From contig NW_005179272.1 in assembly GCF_000350225.1 (NCBI RefSeq), positions 1 through 64,000 of the forward strand: 64,000 bases of DNA, given 5' to 3'. The first letter of the stretch is position 1. Each line of letters starts with the position of its first letter. This stretch comes from Chondrus crispus. Its lineage: Eukaryota; Rhodophyta; Florideophyceae; Gigartinales; Gigartinaceae. The translations under genes were made by a program, and so were the position numbers. The notes under the pieces were generated by a model. That model had not been told where the DNA came from. It saw only the letters and a list, made by a program, of their open reading frames with translations, and searched no databases. This document shows positions 45,496 through 56,537 of the stretch, piece by piece.

Positions 45496-46434
45496 TGTTG
45501 TAATTCTACGACCACATGCTGATATGCATGACACACGACGACAGGTATGACACGTGTAAAAGCAAAAACACTCCGCGTGACGAGCTGAGCAAGTTTGATT
45601 TTCAACGTGTACACGTGTGATTTCTGGACACGGTTGCACTTTACCGTACTTCAGGAGCACGTTTAGTTTTCAACGTGTACACGTGTGAAATATGTACACG
45701 GTTGCCGTGTACAGTACAATGTGAGCATGTTTCATTTTCTTCGCCCGACACCTGTATGACCTGGACACATGTCCTCATTACACTGTCGGACGCGTACAGT
45801 ACGCTTGCAGTCTTACAGACAAAGTGTAGAACCTTGGTGGCGGGTGCCTGGCACGTGCCAAAGGTTTACAGCGTCCATGGAGTGCAGCACGGGTACAGCA
45901 GGGCACAAAGATACCGTTGCGCGAGTTTTGAATTCGTAAGGCGAAATGTGCACTGTTGTAATTGACAGTGGACAGGACCTCACGAGAGATTCAGATTCAT
46001 AAGGCAACGTGTGGGCTGTAAACAGTCCTTCCAGGATTGATTTGAATTCGTAAGGCAACGTGTGAGCTGTAAACGTGCCTTACGAATTTGTGCCACGCTG
46101 GATTTGGAATAGTAAGGGAATTTGTGCTTTGCTGTGCTTTGTTGTACTGCCTTACTAATTTCTCCGTCATGACAGTGGTAATTCGTAAGGCGGTTTTCTG
46201 TTCTGTTTGTTGGGCCATCGCCAGTTTGGCTGAGTAGCAAGACGGGCACATGTGTTAGAGCCAATACATTTGTAGTATGTGTGTCGTAGTGTTTGGTAGT
46301 AGAGTTCTAGAAGATTGCAGAAGTGTATAAGTAGTGCCAGAAGTTGGCGACTCGAAGTAAATCGGTACCCAATCCTTCAACTTCACCCCATCAACCGTCC
46401 TTCGATTTCCCTTTGCCCCGCTGACCTTCCAGTA
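45496..46434 (+). repeat. 3' LTR-A2
   Basis: 939 bp, same length and ends as the 5' LTR. CACGTG sites, the GTAAGG motif series and the TATA box are all retained. Confidence 0.92.
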
Positions 46435-47223
46435 GACAAATGCAGATTGTTTCTGCTGAGACATACGCGGTTTATATCCGCTAGGAGGAGCCGGGCGACG
46501 CCCATTCAAATCCTTTCCCCAGCAGCGGGTTGCCGTATGGCCTGTATGACCGCAGTTCGTGCATTTGTAATCGTTTATGTCCCGATTGTTCGGGGCACGA
46601 TTAACCAGAGCCGATGTCTGTGAGGAGCTACACTTCATGTTTGCTCGTTGCTCTTCCTGCAGCAGACGACTTTTCACAAAGTCCAAACTGAATATCTTTT
46701 CCTCATTACCGAGAGCATCAAGTGCAACGATGAGAGCCTCGAAACGGGCAGGCAGACCGTTGAGCACTGCCATGGCCATCTCCTTGTCATCGATGTTTAC
46801 GCTCATTGACTTGAGGATGGCTGCCAGCTGCTTGACACGATTGATGTATGCAAGCACCTTTTCACCGGAAAGCATCTTCACAGTGTGGAACTCACGACGT
46901 GCAGCTAGTTTGTTCAGCAAAGTGTGCCTCTCAAACACGTTGACAATAGCTTCCCACATCTCATGAGTAGTATCAACATCACGTACATGCTCAAGATGCT
47001 CATCTGATAGGGAGAGACCAATCAGTGCTTTAGCTTTACTGTCACCTCTGATCCACTTCTTACGCTCTTCCGCGCGTTCCTCACTTGGAACTCTTCCCTC
47101 AACGATGTATTGGTCAACATCACGTAGAGCAAGCAGAAGTTGTATTTTCTGCTTCCACACGTAGAAGTTGGAGTCCGTCAGTTTGTCGATTCTGATGGAT
47201 CCTCCTCCTCGTTGATCTTCCAT
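46435..47223 (-). CDS. Family B gag of B-X (N-terminal part)
   Basis: Starts MEDQ (ATG 47221-47223), open through the zinc knuckle CTNCGHTGHTATRC to SAFV, where A2 inserted. Before insertion the frame ran on into 31437 and the protease. Now it ends in LTR-A2 at 46255 after a short foreign tail. Confidence 0.85.
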
Positions 47224-47394
47224 TTTAGTGCAAATAAACTTCAAGTATTCGAAAATCCGTTCGGGATCCCAAGCCGTTAACCGATAGTCAACACAATAGC
47301 AAGCCCACCCGTCTAAGAAATTCGATATGAATACTATGAAGTTGCACTAGGAGAAATTTGCGAACAGATATGTGAATTTATTTGGATGAAATCC

Positions 47395-47937
47395 CTAACT
47401 ATTCTGTTCACAAACTACCTTTAAGTGTGCGGCACCGTTCTCGTGGCACTTCAGGTGCCCGTGAGACTCAAAGACGCGATTGCAAGGGATACAACGCGGA
47501 GTCTCCTTAGCGTTGGCAACTTGAATGCGATGAGACCTAGACTGAACGTGGTCGTAAAAGGCCTTCGCACTATTGCCACTAACGCCGCACACTTTACAAT
47601 ACCGCTTATACCGCGGGCACACCTTACGATTTCTCTTGCGCTCACGCTTGAACTGCTTATCGGCGAGAACAGCCGCTTTCCGAGCAGAAAGTCGATGCGT
47701 CGTTCTCTTTACTGGTGCGGGAACAGAGCGCGGAATACGAGAAATCCTATATGGTGCGCAACTCGAGGACGGACCCGGAAGCGCGAGCCGAGGTGAAGGT
47801 TGATCCTCAGGCTCAAGCACCTCAACGGATACGACCTCCGATGTCCGAACCGTTCGACCGGTGACCAGCTTCCCAGGCGCAGAGCGCACCGGTACTAATT
47901 CCAGATCTAACACAACCCCGTAAAAACAGGTATTCAC
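47395..47937 (-). CDS. ORF0 of B-X (two U1/matrin-type zinc fingers)
   Basis: Third intact copy, differing from the B#4 copy by about one residue (Thr for Lys near residue 80). All eight zinc ligands, the basic patch, the GTG first codon and the upstream ATG-GTAAGT are conserved. It sits about 170 bp upstream of gag on the same strand, so one genomic transcript would carry both. Confidence 0.68.
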   Translation of the reverse strand: MNTCFYGVVLDLELVPVRSAPGKLVTGRTVRTSEVVSVEVLEPEDQPSPRLALPGPSSSCAPYRISRIPRSVPAPVKRTTHRLSARKAAVLADKQFKRERKRNRKVCPRYKRYCKVCGVSGNSAKAFYDHVQSRSHRIQVANAKETPRCIPCNRVFESHGHLKCHENGAAHLKVVCEQNS

Positions 47938-48429
47938 AATAAGGAATATGAAGATAATCGTCAGTAACAGATTTTGGAATTATTGCTCTTAAGAACCACC
48001 AAAACGTGCAAAGACAATCACTTAGATGTGTAGGAAATGGAAAGAAACTCAAAACTTACTTTGCATGAGAGAACGAAGAAAAACCAAATGCGAGATTGAC
48101 GACGACGGCGGTAGCGGGAGCGCAAACGAAGACGAAGACCAAAGACAGAGACAGCAGCAAGAACCACAGCAAGAACGAAAGCCAAACCAAGAACGAAGAC
48201 AACGAAGACAGCGGGGGCGATGACCAACACCAATTCACACAAGAGAGCAAGAACGACAGCAGCAGCGAAAACCAAAACCAAGAACGACGGCAAGAACGAG
48301 AGCGACAACGACAGCGAGAAGACCAGCGGAAAGAACGACGAGAAACGGCAGCGAAAACGACAGCGACAACGACGGCAGAAACAACGGAACGAGAACGACA
48401 GACTCATGCAGTGAAACGACAGCGAGAGA
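47938..48429 (-). other. Leader of B-X
   Basis: Nearly identical to the B#4 leader, including the candidate splice donor and the pyrimidine-rich tract. Confidence 0.55.
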
Positions 48430-48443
48430 CTGGGCCCATAACC
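48430..48443 (-). promoter_or_regulatory. Primer-binding site of B-X
   Basis: Complement of GGTTATGGGCCCAG next to the LTR. Confidence 0.8.
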
Positions 48444-49706
48444 TAATGGTAGGTTCGGAGGGGCAAGGGAAAGAAGGAAGGCAGGTTGATGTGTGTGAGT
48501 GAAGGAGTTGGTGCCGAGGTTTACTTTGAAGCCGTTTTCCTGCAATACTTATACACTTGGAGTGCTACACTATCGCTCTACTCCGACTCCCAGTAAACCA
48601 TACTCTACTATGCGCGACCAAGCGCGGTCCTCTTGTGGCCCGACCATACTGTTCGATTTCCACCTTACGAATCGATTCGTAACTATTAGCTCACAACTAT
48701 TTCTACACATTCCAAATGACTGTAAACCATGGCCCTATGCATGCAACTGTTTCACACCTTACTAATCTGCATCCAGTCATGCCAGACTTCATTGTTGTGC
48801 AACGAACAACTTGGCACTTGTCTATTTCCAACAACGCAAACGTCTTTCATATCACAATCGCCATACGTATCCTTGTTTCTCACCTTACTAATTTCGCCAA
48901 GCACTGTCAGATAATTATGGCAAGTTATAACAATGTGCATCCAGACTTTCTACACAACTCACATGAGAATACATGTAAATCACACGAGTACTGTCATGAA
49001 CTTGCATCCAACGGCGCACCATGACGAGAGCACAGTGCAACGGCGCGTGCTCACGCAAGACTCGCATACAGCGTGACGCGTACACAGAATAATCGCACAA
49101 CTGTATTCCTCTCGCGACAAGTACTTGTTGTACTTTTGATTCACATGTACTGTACTCGGACACGCGCAGGATCGCAAACAGTCTGACACTGTAAAACTGT
49201 AAACCCTCATGTGCATACACCTGGATGCGTGTACATGTGTACGTACACGAATCCACCTGGCGACGTGTACATGTGTACACGGCATACATGTGTCCTGCCC
49301 GGGGGCCCATGCAATTACCCATTACGACCATGGCAAACCACTTGAAACCCCCAAAACAACGTAATTATGGCATATACAGGCCATTTAAAGTACATCACAA
49401 GGCCAATGACGCACACGTGGACAACGCTCGACCAATAGATTTGCAGCATTAGACCTGAGGACCAATAGAATTGCAGTATTTCCTGTGTAGTCTATAGTGC
49501 TACGGGCCAAGGTTCCACTTGGCAAAACTATGCAAATTTGCATGACCCTCCGAGAGGCCACTTTCGTCCCCGGAACCCCAAAATCTGGGATTTTACACGT
49601 GTCATGTCGTGATATGGGTAAGAGCGCCCGGACCGTGCAGTCATGTACACGTGTCACTCGATTTTGCACTTTCCAGATAACAGCATGTGGTCGCACATTT
49701 TCAATA
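48444..49706 (-). repeat. 5' LTR-B1 of B-X, with a B2-like end
   Basis: 1263 bp. The outer ~45 bp reads CTGGAAAGTGCAAAATCG (element sense), an LTR-B2 signature, where LTR-B1 copies, including its partner at 26839, read CTGAAAAGGTCAAAATCG. This suggests gene conversion or a recombinant end. Confidence 0.85.
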
Positions 49707-50281
49707 GGTCAGGTGTGAAACGTGTTTTGAGATACTTGCGTGGGTCCCAGCATCTTGGAATAGTGTTTGGAAAAGATGATCTTGGTACAGAACTTCATGG
49801 GTAAAGCGACGCAGATTGGGGTGGATGCCTTGAATCACGAAAATCAACGAGTGGGTACGTGTTCAAGCTTTGTGATGGGCCTATCAGTTGGGCTTCCCGG
49901 AAACAAACAGTAGTTGCAAAGTCTAGTTGTGAGGCAGAATACATCGCACTCAGTGAAGCATGCAAAGAGGCTGCGTGGCTTCGACGCTTCCATGCCGATG
50001 TACTTGGTGCGAATTCGGATCCAACAATTCGCGTTGGATGTGACAACGCTGGTACGATTGCGTTTGCTCAGAACGAATCTACAAATCGTCGCAACAAGCA
50101 CATTGATATTACGTATCATTTTGTTCGAGATGCGGTGCAGCGAAAACTGGTCACATTGTACCATTGTCCGACAACAGAAATGCCAGCCGATATGCTGACC
50201 AAACCACTTGGTCGCGTGTTGTTTGAAAAGTTCGTGGGCATGGTTGGGCTTTCCGAGTGCAAAGCTGCCCAAAGCAATTGA
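49707..50281 (+). pseudogene. Family B RNase H fragment
   Basis: From GVKRVLRYLRGSQ to the C-terminus. TAT of the HGYSDADWGG motif has become TAA at 49802-49804; the rest (CEAEYIAL, GCDNAGTI, MLTKPLGR) is open. The last residue is Asn (AAQSN) where other copies have Met. Confidence 0.85.
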
Positions 50282-50282
50282 T

Positions 50283-50292
50283 CGAGGGGAGG
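50283..50292 (+). promoter_or_regulatory. Polypurine tract of B#5
   Basis: CGAGGGGAGG before TATTGAAAATG. Confidence 0.75.
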
Positions 50293-51306
50293 TATTGAAA
50301 ATGTGCGACCACATGCTGTTATCTGGAAAGTGCAAAATCGAGCCACACGTGTACATGACTCGACGGTCCGGACCCTCATTCTATATCACCACATGACACG
50401 TGTAAATTCTCAGATTTTGGGGTTCTGGGGACGAAAGTGGACTTTTGGAGGGTTATGCAAATTTGCATAAATGCCGAAAATTTGCATTTGGCCCGAACCG
50501 TTATAGGGCTACACAGGCAATACTGCAAATCTATTGGGTGTCGGTTCGAATGCTGAAATTCTATTGGTCTGTTATTGTCCACTTATATGCAGTCATGCTG
50601 GTGATATATCTTGAATGATCGGTATACGTTTTAATTACATCATTTCGGGGGTTTCAAGTTGTTCACCATGGTTGTAATAGGTAATTACGTGTGGCCTTGG
50701 CGCTGGACACTTGTGTGCGGTGTACACATGTACACATCGCCAGGTTGCTGCGTGTACGTACACTTGTACACGTCGCCTACATACGGTCCGGCGCGTGTCC
50801 GAGCACAGTACATGTGAATTAAAAGTACAACAAGTATTTCTCGCAAGAGACATGTACTTACGTGAGTATTCAGTGTACGCGTCACGCTGTATGCGACCCT
50901 TGCATCAGCATGCGCCGTTGTACTACACTCTCGTCAGCATGCGACGTTGTACTGTGCTCTCGTTATGGTGCGCCGTTGGATGCAAGTTCATGACAGTACT
51001 CGTGTGATTCACATCGGATATCACGCGAGATGTGTAGAAAGTCTGGATGCACATTGTTGCTATCCGTGATAGTTGTCTGGTAGTGTGTACCGAAATTAGT
51101 AAGGTACGAAACAAGGGCATGTATGGGGACTGAGATATGACAGGACTTTGCGTTGTTGGAAATAGAGAGATGCCAAGTTGTTCATTGTGCAAGAATATAT
51201 TCTGTCATGTCTGGATGCAGATTGGTAAGGTGTGAAACGATTGCATGCATAGGGCCATGGTTTACAGTCACTCGAAATGTGTAGAAACTGTTGTGCAGTG
51301 ATAGTC

Positions 51307-51687
51307 TGTTGAAATAGTGAGCGCGCCCAAGGGGACACCAAGAAGCCAGCGCCTGTGGCCTAGTGGTTAACGAATTTTTGCCGCAAAATTTTCAGACCTC
51401 GATTTTAACATCAGGTTATGGGCCCAGATTTACGCTACCATTCGTGAGTTCGATTCTCACCGGGTGCACTTGGGCGGCGCAATGTTTGTTGTTTGTTTGT
51501 GTCACACTTGGGAACGTACCTGCCTGTGTGTTGTGCAGTGACCCGCGCCGTGTGTTTGGCGTCCCCTGGTCGAGGGGGAGTGTTGAAATAGTGAGCGCGC
51601 CCAAGGGGACACCAAGAAGCCAGCGCCTGTGGCCTAGTGGTTAACGAATTTTTGCGGCAAAATTTTCAGACCTCGATTTTAACATCA
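51307..51687 (+). mobile_element. TRIM-like mini LTR element, TSD TAGTC
   Basis: 381 bp: two 107-bp LTR-D repeats (51307-51413 and 51581-51687) with TG...CA ends, one visible mismatch, primer-binding site GGTTATGGGCCCAG (51414-51427), and polypurine tract CGAGGGGGAG (51571-51580). Flanked by TAGTC at 51302-51306 and 51688-51692. It has no coding capacity. Primer site and polypurine tract are those of family A, so it is probably moved by family A proteins. Confidence 0.92.
51349..51468 (+). other. Split tRNA-like sequence with A and B boxes in the TRIM
   Basis: GCGCCTG (51349-51355) pairs with CGGGTGC (51461-51467) as a 7-bp acceptor stem with G-U pairs. TGGCCTAGTGG (51356-51366) fits the Pol III A box. 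GTGAG-TTCGATT-CTCAC (51444-51460) is a perfect 5-bp T stem with a 7-nt loop and B-box core, joined directly to the acceptor strand as in a real tRNA. The 5' half is inside the LTR and the 3' half in the internal region. There is no convincing D or anticodon stem, and a T5 run at 51374-51378 could stop Pol III. Confidence 0.6.
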
Positions 51688-51929
51688 TAGTCAATAGTCA
51701 ATTCGTAAGGTGGAAATAGAACAGTGTGGACGGGCCAGAAGAGGACCGCGCTTGGTCGCGCATATGGTGAGTACGGTTTACCAGGTGCCAAAGTAATGGG
51801 ATAGTGTAACACTCAAAGTGTATAAGTATCGCCGAAAGACGGCTCCAAGTAAACCTCGGCACCAACTCCTTCACTCACACACATCAACCTGCCCTCCTTC
51901 TTTCCCTTGCCCTTCGAAACCTATCATTA

Positions 51930-52502
51930 GTTTCACTGCATGAGTCTGTCGTTCTCGTTCCGTTGTTTCTGCCGTCGTTGTCGCTGTCGTTTTCGCTGCC
52001 GTTTCACGTCGTTCTTTCCGCTGGTCTTCTCGCTGTCGTTGTCGCTCTCGTTTTTGCCGTCGTTCTTGGTTTTGGTTTTCGCTGCTGCTGTCGTTCTTGC
52101 TCTCTTGTGTAAATTGGTGTTGGTCATCGCCCCCGCTGTCTTCGTTGTCTTCGTTCTTGGTTTGGCTTTTGTTCTTGCTGTGGTTCTTGCTGCTGTCTCT
52201 GTCTTTGGTCTTCGTCTTCGTTTCCGCTCCCGCTACCGCCGTCGTCGTCAATCTCGCATTTTTCTTCGTTCTCTCATGCAAAGTAAGTTTTGAGTTTCTT
52301 TCCATTTCCTACACATCTAAGTGATTGTCTTTGCACGTTTTGGTGGTTCTTAAGAGCAATAATTCCAAAATCTGTTACTGACGATTATCTTCATATTCCT
52401 TACTGTGAATACCTGTTTTTACGGGGTTGTTTTAGATCCGGAATTAGTACCGGTGCGCTCTGCGCCTGGGGAGGTGGTCACCGGTCGACCGGTTAGGACT
52501 TT
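51930..52502 (+). other. Family B leader fragment without primer-binding site
   Basis: Begins GTTTCACTGCATG: the 26 nt from primer-binding site to this point are missing. It carries the pyrimidine-rich tract, the ATGCAAA-GTAAGT donor (52276-52288), the T-rich intron-like part and the first ~30 codons of ORF0 (from GTG at 52405), ending at a junction with reversed pol. Non-functional. Confidence 0.75.
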
Positions 52503-55283
52503 ACAAGTCACTTCCAGCTAGCAGCAGATCGTCCACGTACAACGCGATAATCATGATGACATTGCCTTGACGTCGAATGTAAATACATGGGTCGCTGCGT
52601 GTAGTGTTGAAACCAAGTTCAGTGATCAGAAACTCATCGATCTTACTATGCCATTGAGGATGGGCTTGCTTAAGACCATAGATTGCTTTCAGAAGTTTAC
52701 ACACCGAATCAGGTTTGACTTTGTCGATGCATCCTTCAGGTTGCTCCATGTAAATTTCTTCGTGAAGGTCACCGTTGAGGAAGGCAGTCACCACGTCCAT
52801 CTGATGCAGCTCAAGGTCAAAGTGCGCAACCAGTGCCAGCAGCAGACGGATAGTTGTGAACTTGATGACAGGGGCGAAAGTTTCAGTGTAATCGATGCCT
52901 TCTACTTGTTGAAAGCCTCGTGCCACAAGACGTCTCTTTGCAGTTTCGACCAATTTTCCGGACTCGTCAGGAAGTTGCTTCACTCCGAAAACCCACCGGG
53001 ACGTCAGGACGTTTGATGCTTGAGATCTTGGAACAAGTGTCCATGTTTTGTTTTTGTGTTGTGAAGCAAGTTCTTTGTCGATGCCGTTCTGCCAGAAGCG
53101 AGCTTTTGGAGAATCCATAGCTTGCTTGTACGAGTTTGGGATTTCTGTTATCACATGGGCGTGGCTAAGGAGTCCAGCAGTCACCAAAGCTGCTGCCCAC
53201 CACGCCCCAGGCGTTTTGCGAATGCGAGTGGACCGACGGAGATTAGTTGGCGGATCAATTGTTTCTTCCTCAACTACGTGTTGCTAAACTACTTCAATGG
53301 TTTCGTCCTCCCCTGCAGTTGGGGAGGAGTTGGAGGATTCATCAGAGTCTTGTTGTTCATTCGGCGATGATGCTTCTGATGCCACTGCATCATTTTCCGC
53401 AACTTCCTAATCGATGTTCAAGTTGATTGTGACATCATCAGTTGAAGCCTCCTCGTTTGTATCCATCGGTTCACCAGATTTGCCTCCCGTGGACTCGTCA
53501 AAAGTAACATCTCTGGATACGATCACTTTGTGCAAATCACTATCCCACAACTTGTAAGCTTTCGTATTTTCAGCATACCCCAGAAACATTGCCTCCTTTG
53601 CACGGGCGTCAAGTTTCTGGATGTTGTGTTTTGGTAATGTATACCAACACTTTGAACCGAAAACACGCAAATGACCAACATTTGGCACAGATTTCATCCA
53701 TAAGTGGTATGGGGTCATCTTGGGGGGAATGGCACCTGACGTGACTCGATTTCGAACGTACACTGCATTGGCAAGTGCTTCTGCCCAGAACCCCTTTGTA
53801 ACTTTGTTGTGCGCTAGCATGGAGCGCACCAAGTTTACCAAAGTTCTGTTCAGTCGCTCGGCGACGCCATTTTGCTCCGGTGTGTACGCGGTCGTCATTT
53901 GATGCTGAGTACCATTTGTAATCAGAAAAGACTTAAAATCCGTAGACAGATACTCACCACCTCGATTGGTGCGAAGCACTTTGATCTTGCGACCAGTGTG
54001 AGTCTGAGCAAGTTGTGCAAACATTTTGTATCGTTCAAATGCTTCTGATTTATGGTGCATAGGGTACACTACTGACCAGTTTGAGTGATCATCTATGAAG
54101 GTAATGAAGTACTTGGCACCACCAATGGACTGCACCTCTAAGGGGCCACAAACATCAGAGTGAACTAAGTCTAGACAGAAGTATGCCCGCCTCGAGGACC
54201 GCTCTTTTGGGATCACAGATCGAGTGGCTTTGCCGTAGATGCACGCAGAACACTTTTCAGAGATGCAATCATTGTCAGTATTGTTGATTTTGTTAGCCTC
54301 ATTACCAAGTAGTTTGACTCCACTTACCACATTGTCACGAATCATCGAAGCAATACCTTGAGAATGCACATGTGCAAAGCGCTCATGCCACGTTTGCAGG
54401 GTGGCAGCATGTGCAGATCCGATGTCACTGACGATGTCGAGAACGTAAAGTTCTCCAACCAATGTCGCAGTCGCCACTACAGTTGAGCTTCGTCTGACCA
54501 TGCATTTTCCATTTTCGAACCTAACTTTTAGTCCAAGTTCAGTCATTCGACTGACAGAGAGCAGAGAGAACGCAAAGTCCGGAACGTGCAATACATCTGT
54601 CAACTTGCACGGTTCGATGCGGCCATTCACATTTAACTTCAAGGTAACGTCACCACGGCCGGCAACCTTTGCACTAGCCTTGGTTCCCATCTGAACAGAC
54701 GCGGATTCAAGTGGCTCATACGTCGCAAACAAAGATCGGTCATATGTAATATGAGCTGTACAAGCTGAATCTACGAGCCACGAAGGCGACATCTCCAGAT
54801 CGTTCGTGTGCGAAGCTTTCGACATCAGACATGTGAAGTCGACACTGTTTACATCCATGTCGGGATCAGGTTTCTGTGTGACAAATGCAGATTGTTTCCG
54901 CTGAGACATACGCGGTTTATATCCGCTAGGAGGAGCCGGGCGACGCCCATTCAAATCCTTTCCCCAGCAGCGGGTTGCCGTATGGCCTGTATGACCGCAG
55001 TTCGTGCATTTGTAATCGTTTATGTCCCGATTGTTCGGGGCACGATTAACCAGAGCCGATGTCTGTGAGGAGCTACACTTCATGTTTGCTCGTTGCTCTT
55101 CCTGCAGCAGACGACTTTTCACAAAGTCCAAACTGAATATCTTTTCCTCATTACCGAGAGCATCAAGTGCAACGATGAGAGCCTCGAAACGGGCAGGCAG
55201 ACCGTTGAGCACTGCCATGGCCATCTCCTTGTCATCCATGTTTACGCTCATTGACTTGAGGATGGCTGCCAGCTGCTTGACAC
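52503..55283 (-). pseudogene. B#6: family B gag-pol fragment
   Basis: From mid-Gag (right) to the YVDD region of RT (left). Two TAG codons in the acidic linker (53284-53286 and 53407-53409) and loss of the integrase catalytic Asp (RTNRGGEY instead of RTDRGGEY) make it dead. The right end is the insertion point of LTR-D, after CTGCTTGACAC in gag. Confidence 0.87.
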
Positions 55284-55390
55284 TGTTGAAATAGTGAGTG
55301 CGCCCAAGGGGACACCAAGAAGCCAGCGCCTGTGGCCTAGTGGTTAACGAATTTTTGCGGCAAATTTTTCAGACCTCGATTTTAACATCA
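55284..55390 (+). repeat. LTR-D used as 5' LTR of A3
   Basis: Same length and ends as the TRIM LTRs, including the A-box sequence TGGCCTAGTGG and the GAATTTTTGC inverted repeat. A few substitutions from the TRIM copies. Confidence 0.88.
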
Positions 55391-56537
55391 GGTTATGGGC
55401 CTAGTTCAACGTTATTGTTCCGCTGTGTGAGTGCTTGTTCTCAGTTTCTGCTGCCGTTTTCGTGTTTGTTTCTGCTGTCGTTCCCGTTTTGGTCTCCGCT
55501 GTTGGTTTCGTTTTGGTTTCTGCTGTCGTTCTCGTTTTGGTTTCTGCTGTCGTTTCCGCCGCCGTTTCATTGCCGCCGCCGTTCGTTTTGTTCTATCGCC
55601 GTCTACTTGCTGTCGTTATCATCTTGGTCGCTCGTCTCCGTCTACCTGCTGTCGTTTCAACTTGGTGGATCTTCTTCGTGTCTGTTGCAGCTTGGTCTTG
55701 GCAATCGTTGTGTGAGCTCTGGGTGTAGTCCCTAGTCGCCAACGTACCATATCAATCCAAGAAGACTGCCCTTCGATCACGCCGGTGATCGTCGTAGCTG
55801 CCGATACCCTCGCTCTTGGTGATAGGCTTGTGCCATTGGAAATCTGACTTGAGGGAGGGTCCGACCAAGAATCGTCGAGAGACGAAACACTGATCCTCGG
55901 GGAGGATCACAGTGTACTGGTGCAGTCGATCCGCACTCTGCCTTCGGGAGGTGCGTGGGCGGTGTGGATAACGCTCTCGGTATTAGCCCTATAGGTACGA
56001 CTTCGGTCCCCTGGGTGAAGAGAATACGTGCCTAAACACTGAACCTCTCACTATACGTGTATAAGGTCGCGTACCTTGATTAAGTTCGCACGGAAGAGGG
56101 TGACCCTAGGCGTGATTGTGAACAAATCACACGAGTACGACGAAGGCAGTTTCATTCTTGTGTTGTGGGAAACCTCATTGGGGTAGTACCGTATCAAGTT
56201 TGGACAAGCCGATTTCGGTTGCAGGGACCGTTCGCGGTAGTAACCAAAAGTCCTGGTTCGTCTACAGGCAAAGTGTTGTGCTTACTCGTGGCACGTTCGA
56301 TTTAGTTCATAGTTGAAAGACCCGCACTGGCCGACATACAGGGGTAGCGCCCTAAGGCATTTTTAAGAAGAATACGCTTGTTCCACTCCGCCGGGAACAA
56401 GCACCAAGAACGTTTCCGAGTAATCGCTACAAACTTCTTATACGGGTGGGCTTGCCATTGTGTTGACTATCGGTTAACGGCTTGGGATCCCGGAACAGAA
56501 GACCTTGTATACTCGAAGGGTACATCCATTCGGCGAA
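55391..56537 (+). promoter_or_regulatory. Primer-binding site and leader of A3
   Basis: Primer site GGTTATGGGCCTAG (one change) at 55391-55404, then GTTCAACGTTATTG and the pyrimidine-rich repeats as in A2, then the structured part. The first long hairpin has a mismatch here (GAGGGAGGGT). GATCCTC and GCTTGTTCC hairpins and the pre-gag block are intact. Confidence 0.68.

Larger units (their letters stand above)
31438..46434 (+). mobile_element. A2: full-length family A element, TSD GACAA
   Basis: LTRs of 939 bp at both ends, flanked by GACAA (31433-31437 and 46435-46439). Internal order: primer-binding site, leader, gag-pol, polypurine tract. The only large break is the inserted B#4. The two LTRs differ by about 20 substitutions by eye, roughly 2%. 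Removing B#4 and one TSD leaves an open gag-pol frame, so A2 was probably competent when it landed. Confidence 0.93.
26839..49706 (-). mobile_element. B-X (-): outer shell of a three-level nest
   Basis: Family B element with 3' LTR 26839-28101, coding parts 28113-31437 and 46435-47223, ORF0, leader and 5' LTR 48444-49706. The coding sequence joins without loss across the inserted A2 element. Outer flanks do not match (CATGT left, GGTCA right), and the first ~45 bp of the 5' LTR resemble LTR-B2, so the two ends may come from different insertions joined by recombination. Confidence 0.8.
49707..51929 (+). mobile_element. B#5: 3' end of a family B element
   Basis: RNase H end, polypurine tract and LTR-B2, with a TRIM inserted in the LTR. 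The LTR end is followed directly by a plus-strand family B leader that lacks its primer-binding site. Confidence 0.8.
50293..51929 (+). repeat. LTR-B2 of B#5, interrupted by a TRIM
   Basis: Two parts, 50293-51306 and 51688-51929, continuous once the TRIM and one TSD are removed. The TATA box reads TATAAG here, unlike the mutated 7319 copy. Ends CCTATCATTA. Confidence 0.87.

Noticed and set aside
51349-51468. A functional host tRNA gene
   Set aside because: Acceptor and T arm fit, but no D stem or anticodon stem can be formed and the middle contains the primer-binding site and T runs. I keep it as tRNA-like only.
51361-51604. ORF running through the TRIM
   Set aside because: Crosses LTR, primer site and internal region with no recognisable domain; chance frame.
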